Positions 15,829-24,694 of a stretch of DNA of 64,000 bases are shown here, one piece after another. The translations under genes and the position numbers were made by a program. A model generated the notes under the pieces. The model ran no database searches and was not told the DNA's origin. It saw only the letters and a program-made list of their open reading frames with translations. The DNA lies in assembly GCA_041920465.1 (NCBI GenBank), contig JBHGXW010000017.1, forward strand, positions 1 to 64,000. The letters are read 5' to 3'. The stretch is from Brevibacillus_H sp041920465 (GTDB taxonomy: Bacteria > Bacillota > Bacilli > Brevibacillales > Brevibacillaceae). Each line of letters starts with the position of its first letter. The first letter of the stretch is position 1.

Positions 15829-16950
15829 CTATCTTCCTTCCCCCCAGATGGATTCGAGCGTAGCGCCTGGAATGGTAATTGAGATCATGCAGATGTCATC
15901 AGCAGTTTGCTCCGGTTTCGTTTTGTTGGCAAGTATTGATTCAAAAAGGGCAGGATGATCCTTTTTTCTGTTTGCAGCAAGAATTTGCTCCAGTTTTGCT
16001 TTGCTTTGAATCGGTGAGGAATCCAAAGCCTCCACAAGACCATCTGTATATAAGAAAATCCGGCAAGGCAAGTCATATTGTATAACTTCTTTATTCAGTG
16101 AAGCATCAGACAAAACACCAAGCGGAATACCGCCTGCATCAAGCGGTCTGATTTGATTTTCGGTTTGGAAGAAACCGACGGGATGGCCGGCATTCACGTA
16201 CTCAATCGTCCGGTTCATCGTATCGATCACGAGGTAAATCCCCGTGACATAGGTAACCATCGGCTGTTCCCCATCCTTGAACAGATTGCTGATATGCTGG
16301 TTCAGTTCCTGGATGACGTGTACCGGATCAACCACACGGGTAATCAGTCCGCGCAACAATGCCCTGATCGACATTATCACCAGCGAAGCCGAAACACCGT
16401 GGCCCATCACATCCAAAATGATGATGCCGTAACGGTGTTCGTCAATGGGGAACCAGCAGTATAAATCACCGGACAACTGTTCAGAAGGCTGATAGAGTGC
16501 GTCGATCGCAATCTGGTCGCGATGAACAGGCGGGGTTAACACGCTCTGCTGAACTTTCTTGGCCAACTCCAGTTCATTCCAATACCGCTCTTCAACCGCT
16601 TGAAGCTCCAATTCCCGCATGGCTAATTGGGCAAATTCGTGAAGCATCCTGTTTTCATCATCTGTAAGTTCTCTCTCCCGGATATACCATATATGGAAGT
16701 CCCCTACTGGTTTGCCCAGGCGATTCTCGAGCGGTACGGAGAGTTGATAAGGGTAACTTGCCGGATTTCGATCATTACCTCCCGCAGAAGAGATGACTCG
16801 TTGATCTGTCCGTAATGTGACAAAGCAGCGGGCCCCACCCAACGCTTTTTGGACCAATGAGGTAATTCGATCCAACGATTCGCAAGCAAAATCGGTGCAC
16901 AAACACGCAGTCAACGACAGGTTGCACCAGGTATTGGCATTCTCCTTCAT
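15829..16950 (-). CDS. PP2C (SpoIIE/RsbU-type) serine phosphatase with N-terminal GAF-like sensor
   Basis: The 373-residue protein has a GAF-like N-terminal domain (about 5-130) and a SpoIIE/PP2C_SIG phosphatase domain (about 145-365). Metal-binding aspartates appear in SGDLYCW, IIILDVMGHGVSASL and QTADDICMISI. It would dephosphorylate the adjacent STAS protein in response to a ligand or redox signal. Two closely spaced cysteines near the N-terminus (ACLCTDFAC) could be redox or metal sensing; this is speculation. AAGGAG precedes the ATG. It is the first gene of the module. Confidence 0.88.
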   Translation of the reverse strand: MKENANTWCNLSLTACLCTDFACESLDRITSLVQKALGGARCFVTLRTDQRVISSAGGNDRNPASYPYQLSVPLENRLGKPVGDFHIWYIRERELTDDENRMLHEFAQLAMRELELQAVEERYWNELELAKKVQQSVLTPPVHRDQIAIDALYQPSEQLSGDLYCWFPIDEHRYGIIILDVMGHGVSASLVIMSIRALLRGLITRVVDPVHVIQELNQHISNLFKDGEQPMVTYVTGIYLVIDTMNRTIEYVNAGHPVGFFQTENQIRPLDAGGIPLGVLSDASLNKEVIQYDLPCRIFLYTDGLVEALDSSPIQSKAKLEQILAANRKKDHPALFESILANKTKPEQTADDICMISITIPGATLESIWGEGR

Positions 16951-17129
16951 GAAGTCTCCTTTTTCGCTTTAGACGGCTTAACTTACCCAAATGATAACTG
17001 GCAAAAAATGAAAGAACAATACTCGGTTTTTGTCGTTTTTGTTACTTTTGCTGCTAACTTATAAACGGTAAAATAAAGTGTGTTAAATTTACCCAATTTG
17101 AAATGATCGCGACAGAAGGAGGGAAGCAA

Positions 17130-18041
17130 ATGCAGGTTCTTATCTTTGGCGGTTCCGGGTTTGTCGGTCAGCATCTGGCCAGGCGCTTGCATGAAGCCGG
17201 CTATGAAGTGCTTGTACCCTCGAGAAGTTCACGGCCTTTAGAGTACGGGCAGGTTTTCCCTTATGAAACGGATCAGGTTGGAAAGCTCTTCGCTACGTTG
17301 AAGGATCGTTACGCGATAATCAATCTCGCCGGTGAATCAATCAATTCAGGCCGCTGGACGAAGAAACGAAAAGAATCCATTCTTCAATCCCGGATCAATC
17401 TGACTCGAGCGTTGTCCCAATCGATCGCTTCAATTGACCGCAAGCCGAGTGTATTTATCAATGCTTCGGCAATCGGCTATTACGGCTATTCACAGGATAG
17501 GGTATTCACGGAAACGGACGAATCGGGCGACGGCTTTTTGGCTGAGGTAACCAGACAGTGGGAGAAGGCTGCTTCGCAAGCCTCCCCCTATACACGGGTG
17601 GTAATGGCCCGATTGGGAGTTGTATTGGGGCGTAACGGCGGAGCACTGCCGAGAATGGTGCTTCCCTACTACTTCTTCATCGGGGGACGTGTCGGTGACG
17701 GTCGCCAGTGGCTCTCCTGGGTGCACATAGACGACGTAACCGACATCCTGGAGCATTGTTTGCGGGATGAGAACGTGAACGGCCCCGTCAATGTAACAGC
17801 TCCACATCCCGTCACGATGGATCAATTCGGACGCACCGTAGCTCTTGTTCTTCACCGCCCTCATTGGCTGCCCGTCCCTTCCGCCGCGCTCCAGTTGATG
17901 CTGGGAGAGATGTCCGAGATCGTCCTGCAAGGCCAACACGTGCTGCCGCAAGTGATGACATCACACGGATACCGATTCACATATTCGTCTGTTGAGGCGG
18001 CTCTTCGGCAGTTGCTGGAAGGAAAACCCACCCGACTTTAG
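17130..18041 (+). CDS. TIGR01777-family NAD(P)-dependent epimerase/SDR (YfcH-like)
   Basis: The protein of about 303 residues starts with the Rossmann motif MQVLIFGGSGFVGQHLARRL and has INLAGESINSGRWTKKRKE, the hallmark of TIGR01777 proteins. A C-terminal DUF1731-like end (LPVPSAALQLMLGEMSEIVLQGQHV) follows. The start at 17130 has AGGAGGG upstream; the nine-codon longer frame lacks one. The reaction is unknown, though the family is widespread. It is the only plus-strand gene here and ends before the terminator at 18126. Confidence 0.85.
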   Translation: MQVLIFGGSGFVGQHLARRLHEAGYEVLVPSRSSRPLEYGQVFPYETDQVGKLFATLKDRYAIINLAGESINSGRWTKKRKESILQSRINLTRALSQSIASIDRKPSVFINASAIGYYGYSQDRVFTETDESGDGFLAEVTRQWEKAASQASPYTRVVMARLGVVLGRNGGALPRMVLPYYFFIGGRVGDGRQWLSWVHIDDVTDILEHCLRDENVNGPVNVTAPHPVTMDQFGRTVALVLHRPHWLPVPSAALQLMLGEMSEIVLQGQHVLPQVMTSHGYRFTYSSVEAALRQLLEGKPTRL

Positions 18042-18043
18042 CC

Positions 18044-18118
18044 AGCTGCGCCGCACTGGTTGTGCCAGTCTCAGCCAAGTAACAGGACGTTACGTGCTTG
18101 GCTGGCCGCCGGGCGGGC
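18044..18118. repeat. GC-rich nested-hairpin intergenic repeat, copy 1
   Basis: This stretch contains CAGCCAAG ... CTTGGCTG around AGGACG and ends in GCCGGGCGGGC. The same order (CGCCGCAC, GTGCCAGT, CAGCCA, CAGGACG, TTGGCTG, CGGGCGGG) recurs at 31070-31205, with an extra internal block. It sits just after the epimerase stop. Confidence 0.5.
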
Positions 18119-18125
18119 ACTAGCA

Positions 18126-18158
18126 GAAAGGCTTCGGCCAACAACTGACCGAAGCCTT
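18126..18158. terminator. bidirectional intrinsic terminator
   Basis: A perfect 10-bp stem AAGGCTTCGG / CCGAAGCCTT with a short loop lies between the converging epimerase and lrgB genes and probably serves both. Confidence 0.8.
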
Positions 18159-18175
18159 CAGGCGGGGACACTCTT

Positions 18176-18856
18176 TTACAGGAAGTAGTGCAAGGGAATA
18201 ACCAAAATGGATAAACTGATTCCCGCCAACCCCATGGCAAAGCCGCTTACGCTTGCTTGGATACTTGATTCGTGAATTAATCGGGCAGTTCCGATTCCGT
18301 GGGAAGAAGTGCCCATCGCGACTCCGAGCGCGATATCCCCCCGTATGCCGCATACGGCCATTAATTTGGGTCCAATCACACTGCCGACAAGCCCTGTCAA
18401 TACGGTCAGGACCGCTCCCAGTTCCGGCACTCCCCCCAGCGTTTGGACAATCTCGATGGCAATGGGTGTTGTTACCGTTTTGGGGATCATGGTGAGCATC
18501 AATTCTCTGCTCCCGCTTAGCAGGATCACGATCCCGGCGGCGGAGACGATCCCTGCCAGACAGCCGGCGATGACTCCAGCCAGAATAATCGGCACCTGTC
18601 TTCGCATTGCCGCATAATGTTTGTACAACGGAACCGCCAATGCTACCGTTGCCGGTCCGAGCAAGAAGGAGAGAAGATCTCCGCCCAGTTTGTAGGATTC
18701 ATACGGAATTTTGGATAGTTCAAGAAAGAAAATGATGATTCCTGATGTTGTAATCAAAGGGTGGACCCACTGAAAGCGGGCATAGAGGCGCATGGCAGCC
18801 AGGTAAACAGCAATCGTAAGAAACAAGCCGAATAACGGTGTATTATATGCTTCCAT
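18176..18856 (-). CDS. lrgB: LrgB/CidB-family membrane protein
   Basis: The protein of about 226 residues has seven to eight membrane segments and the LrgB core GLVGSVIGPKLMAVCGI and GVAMGTSSHGIGTA. LrgB works with the small LrgA protein in control of murein hydrolase activity, cell death or organic-acid movement in Firmicutes. I start at MEAYNTPLFG, 14 bp inside lrgA; the longer frame is the lrgA shadow. Overlap with lrgA implies coupled translation. Confidence 0.88.
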   Translation of the reverse strand: MEAYNTPLFGLFLTIAVYLAAMRLYARFQWVHPLITTSGIIIFFLELSKIPYESYKLGGDLLSFLLGPATVALAVPLYKHYAAMRRQVPIILAGVIAGCLAGIVSAAGIVILLSGSRELMLTMIPKTVTTPIAIEIVQTLGGVPELGAVLTVLTGLVGSVIGPKLMAVCGIRGDIALGVAMGTSSHGIGTARLIHESSIQASVSGFAMGLAGISLSILVIPLHYFL

Positions 18857-19202
18857 GTGGTTTCTCCCCCTGTTTTTGGCGATGCAGGGCCTGCACAGAC
18901 CAGCCCGTGACCAGCATGACAATGACCGTGCTGCCTACCAGGCCTGCGATCAAGGGCACCATCTGGGATTCAAACTGCGGGAAAACGAGGATTACTCCCA
19001 CGATAAGCGGAGTGAAAAACAGCATCATATGCCCCAGTAACCATTGGGCGGCCTCCTCAATCCATGACAGCTTGACCCAGCCGAAAAACAAGGCAGCGGT
19101 CAATAAAATCATTCCCAGCACATTTCCTGGCAGCGGGATAAACCACTTGTGCAGGGCAAATCCCATGAAGTTAAAACCGAGGATGATGGCGAAGCCTCGC
19201 AT
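18843..19202 (-). CDS. lrgA: LrgA/CidA holin-like membrane protein
   Basis: The 119-residue protein has four hydrophobic segments and family motifs LPGNVLGMILLTAAL and FFTPLIVGVI. LrgA/CidA proteins are holin-like partners of LrgB. GGAGGG precedes the ATG. No LytSR two-component system, the usual regulator, is adjacent. Confidence 0.88.
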   Translation of the reverse strand: MRGFAIILGFNFMGFALHKWFIPLPGNVLGMILLTAALFFGWVKLSWIEEAAQWLLGHMMLFFTPLIVGVILVFPQFESQMVPLIAGLVGSTVIVMLVTGWSVQALHRQKQGEKPHGSI

Positions 19203-19256
19203 GCCGCTTCCCTCCCGTCTTGAGCGTTTTGATGATCTCTTTGGAAAAATGGATGA

Positions 19257-19305
19257 AGGAGCATGACCTGATTGCAGATTGAATCAAGTCATGCTCCTGC
19301 TTTTT
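19257..19305. terminator. long-loop stem between lrgA and aceA
   Basis: AGGAGCATGAC and GTCATGCTCCT form a perfect 11-bp stem with a 20-nt loop. TGCTTTTTG follows on the plus strand, and only a weak T-tail on the minus strand, where it would end the aceBA transcript. Confidence 0.6.
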
Positions 19306-19326
19306 GTTCGGAAGCAGTTCGTATGC

Positions 19327-20610
19327 TTATTTGCTGTGCGTAAATTGTTCAGTCTCGGTAGATCCGGCAAGGGCAGTAGTCGAAGAAGTACCGCCGCTTA
19401 CTACTTGTGCTACTTCATCAAAGTAACCGGTACCTACTTCCCGTTGGTGCCTGGTCGCCGTGTAACCATGTGCCTCAGCCGCAAATTCAGCTTGCTGCAA
19501 TTCGGAATAAGCGGCCATTCCGCGATCTCTGTAGCCGCGAGCCAATTCGAACATGCTGTAATTGAGGGCATGGAAACCGGCCAGGGTAACGAATTGGAAT
19601 TTGTATCCCATCTTGCCCAGCTCTTGTTGGAACTTGGCAATGGTTTCGTCGTCCAGCTTCTTCTTCCAGTTGAAGGAAGGAGAGCAGTTATAGGCAAGCA
19701 GTTTGCCAGGGAATTTCTCATGGATAGCTTCCGCGAATCTTCTTGCCTCTTCAATGTTCGGTTCGGATGTCTCGCACCAAACCATGTCAGCATATGGAGC
19801 GTAAGCAAGTCCTCTGGCAATTGCTTGGTCGAGGCCAGCTTTGGTGCGATAGAAGCCTTCAGCCGTACGCTCTTTGGTAAGGAACGGCGCATCATACGGA
19901 TCGACATCACTGGTGATCAGATCGGCAGCATTGGCATCCGTGCGGGCAATCAGGACAGTTGGCACTCCCATCACGTCAGCGGCGAAGCGAGCGGCAATCA
20001 GGTTTTTCACGGCTGTTTGCGTTGGCAGCAATACTTTTCCGCCCAAGTGTCCGCATTTTTTCTCCGAAGAAAGCTGATCCTCGAAGTGAACACCGGAAGC
20101 GCCTGCCTCGATCATTGCTTTCATCAGTTCAAATACGTTAAGTTGACCGCCGAAGCCTGCTTCCGCGTCAGCCACGATGGGAGCAAACCAGTAAATATCT
20201 CCTTTCCCTTCCATTGTCTGGATTTGGTCAGCACGCTGCAGCGCCTGATTGATTCGCTTTACGACAGCAGGAACGCTGTTGGCTGGATACAGGCTTTGGT
20301 CAGGGTACATTTGACCCGCCAGGTTGGCATCGGCTGCTACCTGCCAGCCACTCAAGTAGATAGCTTTCAGACCTGCTTTTACCTGTTGAACGGCTTGGTT
20401 ACCGGTTAAAGCTCCCAATGCATGGACATAATCCTCATGATTGACAAGATGCCAGAGGCGTTCAGCCCCTACTTTTGCAAGCGTATGTTCAATTTGCAAT
20501 GAACCGCGCAAACGGACTACATCTTCTGCCGAGTAAGGACGGGTAATGCCTTTCCAACGATCTGACTTCCAGCTTTCTTCCAGCTTCAAAACTTCTTCTT
20601 TTCTTGTCAT
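19327..20610 (-). CDS. aceA: isocitrate lyase
   Basis: This 427-residue enzyme cleaves isocitrate to glyoxylate and succinate in the glyoxylate shunt. It shows the catalytic KKCGH motif (SSEKKCGHLGGK, near residue 190), the substrate region SGWQVAADAN, and the metal/substrate segment YWFAPIVADAEAGFGG. The length fits bacterial isocitrate lyases. It follows aceB by 30 bp, so both shunt enzymes are co-transcribed, allowing growth on acetate or fatty acids. Confidence 0.96.
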   Translation of the reverse strand: MTRKEEVLKLEESWKSDRWKGITRPYSAEDVVRLRGSLQIEHTLAKVGAERLWHLVNHEDYVHALGALTGNQAVQQVKAGLKAIYLSGWQVAADANLAGQMYPDQSLYPANSVPAVVKRINQALQRADQIQTMEGKGDIYWFAPIVADAEAGFGGQLNVFELMKAMIEAGASGVHFEDQLSSEKKCGHLGGKVLLPTQTAVKNLIAARFAADVMGVPTVLIARTDANAADLITSDVDPYDAPFLTKERTAEGFYRTKAGLDQAIARGLAYAPYADMVWCETSEPNIEEARRFAEAIHEKFPGKLLAYNCSPSFNWKKKLDDETIAKFQQELGKMGYKFQFVTLAGFHALNYSMFELARGYRDRGMAAYSELQQAEFAAEAHGYTATRHQREVGTGYFDEVAQVVSGGTSSTTALAGSTETEQFTHSK

Positions 20611-20640
20611 ACAGTATCTTCCTCTCCAAAATATATTTAT

Positions 20641-22248
20641 TTAATCAAAATATTTGTAACCTGGCAGTGTAAGGAACTCAGTGAATTCCTCTTCTTGAAT
20701 CAAACTGGTGAACAGTTGCGTGGCAAGCGGGAACTTACCCGCGTCGTATGCTGCTTGGCCAATGCTCTCCTTGATCTTCGCCAATTCTTCCTGGATCACT
20801 TGCTCTACCAGCTCGAAGGTTACTTTGCGGCCATCTTGCAGGACACCTTTGGGATGGCGGATCCATTGCCATACCTGGGCACGGGAGATTTCAGCGGTAG
20901 CGGCGTCTTCCATCAGATTGAAGATAGGTACCGCACCCGATCCTCTCAGCCAGGCTTCGATATATTGAATCCCTACGCTTACGTTGGTGCGAAGCCCTTC
21001 CTCCGTTATGGCACCTTCGGGAACAGCAAGCAGATCTTGTGCCGTTACCTGGACATCTTCCCGCTTGCGGTGAATTTGGTTCGGCGTCGGCATGTGCTGA
21101 TCGAACATCTCCATCGCCACGCTAACCAGTCCGGGATGGGCCACCCATGTGCCGTCATGGCCGTCTTTGGCTTCCCGTTCTTTGTCCGCCCTCACCTTGT
21201 TCATGGCAATCTCGTTTGCTTCAGGGTTATTGCGAACCGGTATTTGGGCAGCCATTCCGCCTATTGCGTGAATATTCCGACGGTGGCATGTTTGGATCGT
21301 CAACTGCGTGTATGCTCGCATAAACGGAACGGTCATCGTCACCAGCGCCCGGTCAGGCAGGATCACGTCTGGTTGATTGCGCAGTTTTTTGATGTAGCTG
21401 AAAATGTAGTCCCAGCGACCGCAGTTTAAACCTGCGCTGTGCTCACGCAATTCATACAGAATCTCATTCATCTCAAAGGTGGCAAGAATCGTCTCGATCA
21501 AGACCGTCGCTTTAATCGTGCCTTGCGGAATGCCCAATTCCTCTTGCGCGAAAACGAACACATCGTTCCATAATCTTGCTTCCAGATGGCTTTCCAGCTT
21601 AGGCAAATAGAAGTATGGGCCCGATCCTTTTTCAATCAATGTTTTCGCGTTGTGGAAGAAGAACAGGCCAAAGTCGAACAAGCTTCCGGAAACCGGTTTG
21701 CCGTCAACCAGCATATGCTTTTCTTCCAAATGCCATCCACGCGGGCGAACCAAGAGAGTGGCGATCCGTTCTTTCAACGCGTATTTCTTGCCTTCCGGAC
21801 TTATGTACTCAATGGTCCGGCGGATGGCGTCACGCAAATTGATTTGGCCTTGGATTGAGTTTTCCCATGTAGGAGAGTTGGCGTCTTCGAAATCAGCCAT
21901 GAACGCTTTGGCTCCCGAGTTAAAAGCGTTGATGACCATCTTGCGGTCTCCGGAAGGTCCGGTGATTTCTACCCGGCGGTCTTCAAGGTCTTTCGGAACG
22001 GGAGCTACTGTCCAGTCGCTGTTTCGAATGTGCTCGGTTTCCGGAAGAAAGTCTGGCAGCTTCCCTCCATCAATCTCCCGCTGTCTGATGGCCCGCTTCT
22101 GCAGCAGTTCTTCGCGCGTGGCAGAGAACTTGCGGTTCAGCTTGGTCACGAATCCAACTGCTTCAGGAGTCAGAATCTCTGCGTACTCTTCCGAGATGGG
22201 GCCGGCAAACTCGACTCCTGCGGGGTACTGATTGGTTTTTGTTGGCAT
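20641..22248 (-). CDS. aceB: malate synthase A
   Basis: The 535-residue enzyme condenses glyoxylate with acetyl-CoA to malate. It has the family features FMADFEDANSPTW, RPRGWHLEEKHM, the catalytic-region stretch ATVLIETILATFEMNEILYE, and GRWDYIFSYIKKLR. The length matches the compact A-type enzyme. AGGAGG precedes the ATG. It is the first gene of the aceB-aceA unit, whose promoter at 22322-22354 is overlapped by a palindrome. Confidence 0.96.
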   Translation of the reverse strand: MPTKTNQYPAGVEFAGPISEEYAEILTPEAVGFVTKLNRKFSATREELLQKRAIRQREIDGGKLPDFLPETEHIRNSDWTVAPVPKDLEDRRVEITGPSGDRKMVINAFNSGAKAFMADFEDANSPTWENSIQGQINLRDAIRRTIEYISPEGKKYALKERIATLLVRPRGWHLEEKHMLVDGKPVSGSLFDFGLFFFHNAKTLIEKGSGPYFYLPKLESHLEARLWNDVFVFAQEELGIPQGTIKATVLIETILATFEMNEILYELREHSAGLNCGRWDYIFSYIKKLRNQPDVILPDRALVTMTVPFMRAYTQLTIQTCHRRNIHAIGGMAAQIPVRNNPEANEIAMNKVRADKEREAKDGHDGTWVAHPGLVSVAMEMFDQHMPTPNQIHRKREDVQVTAQDLLAVPEGAITEEGLRTNVSVGIQYIEAWLRGSGAVPIFNLMEDAATAEISRAQVWQWIRHPKGVLQDGRKVTFELVEQVIQEELAKIKESIGQAAYDAGKFPLATQLFTSLIQEEEFTEFLTLPGYKYFD

Positions 22249-22321
22249 TTGTTGGTAACCTCCTCTCGCTGATCGCGAAACCTATCCATTTTCTATTATG
22301 CAACAGATTATCTTAATGTTT

Positions 22322-22354
22322 TGTATTATAATACAGTTGTTTTCAAAATGACAA
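22322..22354 (-). promoter_or_regulatory. aceBA promoter with overlapping palindrome
   Basis: On the minus strand TTGTCA and TATAAT are separated by 18 bp. The -10 lies inside the 14-bp perfect palindrome TGTATTATAATACA (22322-22335), a good place for a repressor. It is about 75 bp before aceB. Confidence 0.55.
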
Positions 22355-22374
22355 CAACTTTCTGACATTTTTCT

Positions 22375-22992
22375 TTACTTCTCTTTGAACAAAGATGCCA
22401 GATACTTTCTTGCCGCTTCGGGACTGGACAATGCTTCGTCTTCCCGTTCCTTGTCTTTGCGCAGTTTCTCCATTGCTTTCGCCAGAATTTCCTGTTCTCG
22501 TTCGCGCGGGATAACGACAACTCCGTCCGCGTCACCAACCACAAGATCCCCGGGACGAACGACAACGCCTCCGCATGAGATGGGTACATTGATCTCGCCT
22601 GCGCCTGATTTCCCGCTGGCGGCAACCGTATAGCCGCGGGCAAACACAGGATAATTCATTTCCTTAATCCCCTTGATGTCGCGTACCACCCCGTCGATCA
22701 CAACGCCTTTGATTCCCAGAATCTGAGCCAATCCGATGACAAAATCACCGCAAACCGCATTGTACTCATAGCCTTTTGCGTCTACTACAAGCACGTCTCC
22801 CGGCTCCGCCTCATAAATCGCCTTCAGCACCATCAAATTGTCCGCAGCCCTTACCTTTACCGTGAAGGCTTTTCCTCTCACTTTCAATTTTTCATGCAGC
22901 GGTTTTATTGCCGGGTCAAGGTTGTTAAGCCCACCCATTGCATCTGACAAACAAGTTGTTGGAATACATCTCGTCTCTGTCCGATCTACCAT
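22375..22992 (-). CDS. RraA-like family protein (aldolase/decarboxylase fold)
   Basis: This 205-residue protein has the RraA/HMG-aldolase fold signature: TTCLSDAMGG at the start, GDVLVVDAKGYEYNAVCGDF, the metal-site region GVVIDGVVRDIKG, and the end GDADGVVVIPRE. Some members are 4-hydroxy-4-methyl-2-oxoglutarate aldolases or oxaloacetate decarboxylases; others have other roles. The G-x20-R-D motif needed for aldolase activity appears intact (GVVRD). It is 21 bp after the CXXCXGXG mini-gene and beside the glyoxylate shunt, so a 2-oxoacid substrate is plausible. Confidence 0.85.
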   Translation of the reverse strand: MVDRTETRCIPTTCLSDAMGGLNNLDPAIKPLHEKLKVRGKAFTVKVRAADNLMVLKAIYEAEPGDVLVVDAKGYEYNAVCGDFVIGLAQILGIKGVVIDGVVRDIKGIKEMNYPVFARGYTVAASGKSGAGEINVPISCGGVVVRPGDLVVGDADGVVVIPREREQEILAKAMEKLRKDKEREDEALSSPEAARKYLASLFKEK

Positions 22993-23013
22993 CTCTCCAC
23001 CACCTCTCTTTAC

Positions 23014-23166
23014 CTAATCGATCAAGCCTGTACCACCGCAAGTAATACAGAAAACATGACCGTCACCTTGACAGGAAGCACATGCTTCTCCCGTCTTCTC
23101 GTAACCGGTTCCCAAGCAGTCTGGGCAGCTTTTTTCCCCGTTTCCGTCACAGCGTTGACAGTTCAT
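23014..23166 (-). CDS. 50-residue protein with four DnaJ-type CXXCXGXG zinc motifs
   Basis: The minus strand encodes a complete small protein starting MNCQRCDGNG and ending CITCGGTGLID. It contains CQRCDGNG, CPDCLGTG, CASCQGDG and CITCGGTG, so almost the whole protein is a DnaJ-like cysteine-rich zinc domain binding two zinc ions. GGAGGT lies eight bases before the ATG. It is first in a unit with the RraA-like gene (21 bp gap), behind a promoter at 23224-23252. Its role could be as a zinc-dependent chaperone or assembly partner; that is inference. Confidence 0.85.
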   Translation of the reverse strand: MNCQRCDGNGEKSCPDCLGTGYEKTGEACASCQGDGHVFCITCGGTGLID

Positions 23167-23223
23167 CACGCTTTACCTCCTTCCAAACCTTCTGTACTAA
23201 TACATTTTCGTTTGATGTTTTTT

Positions 23224-23252
23224 ATTATATAACAGAACTTTTTCGGGGGCAA
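23224..23252 (-). promoter_or_regulatory. promoter of the CXXCXGXG/RraA unit
   Basis: TTGCCC and TATAAT are separated by 17 bp on the minus strand, about 60 bp before the mini-gene start. The -10 lies in a near-palindromic TTATATAATAA. Confidence 0.5.
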
Positions 23253-23318
23253 TAACCATCTTTCATATTTTTGCAAATAAACATCATCACCATCGATAAC
23301 CATTTTCGAAAATTTCGT

Positions 23319-23347
23319 TTTTACATACAAATGAGCTTCAAGTATAG
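23319..23347 (+). promoter_or_regulatory. promoter of the MFS transporter gene
   Basis: TTTACA and TATAGT are 17 bp apart, about 60 bp before the start. It is divergent from the promoter at 23224-23252, about 70 bp away. Confidence 0.5.
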
Positions 23348-23407
23348 TAATGCTATGAAGAACGTGAAAAAGAGCGTGAAAGAAAGTGATAAGAGAGGGG
23401 CAGTGCG

Positions 23408-24694
23408 ATGAAAGGGAAGGAAGATATATCGGAACAACCGCAGCGCATCCATTACGCCTGGATCGTTGCCTTCATTACTTTTTTTATTCTTTTAATCGGC
23501 GCCGGTATTCGCTCTGCTCCCGGTGTCTTGATGGTTCCGCTTGAACAGGAATTCAGCTGGGACCGTTCGCAAGTATCGTTGGCATTGGCGATCAATCTGG
23601 CTTTGTACGGATTGTTCGGACCGTTTGCCGCAGCTTTAATGGATCGCTACGGAATACGCCGCATGACCGTATTCGCTCTATTCCTTTTGGCTGCCGGTAC
23701 TGCTTTGGCCACCCAAATCCATTCTGTCTGGCAGCTTGATCTTCTCTGGGGCGTCGTTGTCGGATTGGGAACAGGCTGTACCGCTTCTGTTCTGGGAGCG
23801 ATGATTGCCAATCGGTGGTTCGTTGCACGTCGAGGCTTGGTCATCGGGATATTAACCGCAAGCGGAGCTACCGGACAGCTTGTTTTTTTGCCGCTCCTTG
23901 CTCATTTAGCTGTAAATGACGGCTGGCGTGCCGCTTCCTGGACTACTTCCCTCGCAGCTCTTCTGATGATCCCTCTTGCTTACCTGTTGCTGCGTGATCG
24001 TCCGTCTGACAAAGGGCTGTTGCCATATGGCGCCACCCATGCCGCACCCGAAGAAAAAAAGTCAGCAGAGAATCCCTTTATGGCGGCGCTAAACGGACTG
24101 CGGTCAGGTATTCGCTCCGCCGACTTTTGGCTTCTGGCGATCAGCTTTTTTATCTGCGGGCTTTCTACCAACGGGCTGATTGGCACCCACTTTATCCCGG
24201 CATGTATCGAACACGGCATCCCGGAAGTAACGGCGGCCAGCCTGCTTGCCTTGATCGGGATCTTTGACATCATTGGAACTACTCTCTCAGGCTGGCTGTC
24301 CGACCGCTTGAATAATCGCTGGCTTTTGTTCTGGTACTACGGTTTGCGGGGCCTGTCGCTTATGCTTTTGCCAACTGCATTGGACTCCTCTTACTTCAGT
24401 CTGGGGTTGTTTATCGTCTTTTACGGTCTTGATTGGGTAGCCACCGTTCCGCCAACGGTGAAGCTTACCACCGATATTTTCGGCAAAGAAAAAACCGGGA
24501 TCCTGTTTGGCTGGATCCTTGCCTCCCATCAACTGGGAGCGGCAGCAGCAGCATTCGGAGGAGGAGCGCTGCACACCTTGCTGGGAAGCTACTATTTCAC
24601 CTTCCTTACAGCCGGACTGTTCTGCTTGCTGGCTGCCGGCATAGTGATGCGAATCGGAAAAACGCGGATAGCAGCTGTCAGTCTGCCCGAATAA
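23408..24694 (+). CDS. MFS transporter, monocarboxylate/OFA-like
   Basis: The 428-residue protein has 12 predicted membrane segments, with the family loop MDRYGIRRMT between helices 2 and 3 and GWLSDRLNNR in the second half. The start YAWIVAFITFFILLIGAGIR and the early GVLMVPLEQEF resemble the monocarboxylate and oxalate/formate antiporter branch. Substrate is not certain; position opposite the RraA and glyoxylate genes favours a small organic acid. Ribosome site GAGAGGGG precedes the ATG. Confidence 0.85.
   Translation: MKGKEDISEQPQRIHYAWIVAFITFFILLIGAGIRSAPGVLMVPLEQEFSWDRSQVSLALAINLALYGLFGPFAAALMDRYGIRRMTVFALFLLAAGTALATQIHSVWQLDLLWGVVVGLGTGCTASVLGAMIANRWFVARRGLVIGILTASGATGQLVFLPLLAHLAVNDGWRAASWTTSLAALLMIPLAYLLLRDRPSDKGLLPYGATHAAPEEKKSAENPFMAALNGLRSGIRSADFWLLAISFFICGLSTNGLIGTHFIPACIEHGIPEVTAASLLALIGIFDIIGTTLSGWLSDRLNNRWLLFWYYGLRGLSLMLLPTALDSSYFSLGLFIVFYGLDWVATVPPTVKLTTDIFGKEKTGILFGWILASHQLGAAAAAFGGGALHTLLGSYYFTFLTAGLFCLLAAGIVMRIGKTRIAAVSLPE

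Noticed and set aside
19279..20409. Long plus-strand frame of 376 codons opposite aceA
   Set aside because: It is an antisense shadow of isocitrate lyase with no ribosome site or recognisable domain; the same holds for long frames opposite trhP2, trhP1, the M32 peptidase, yitJ and metH.
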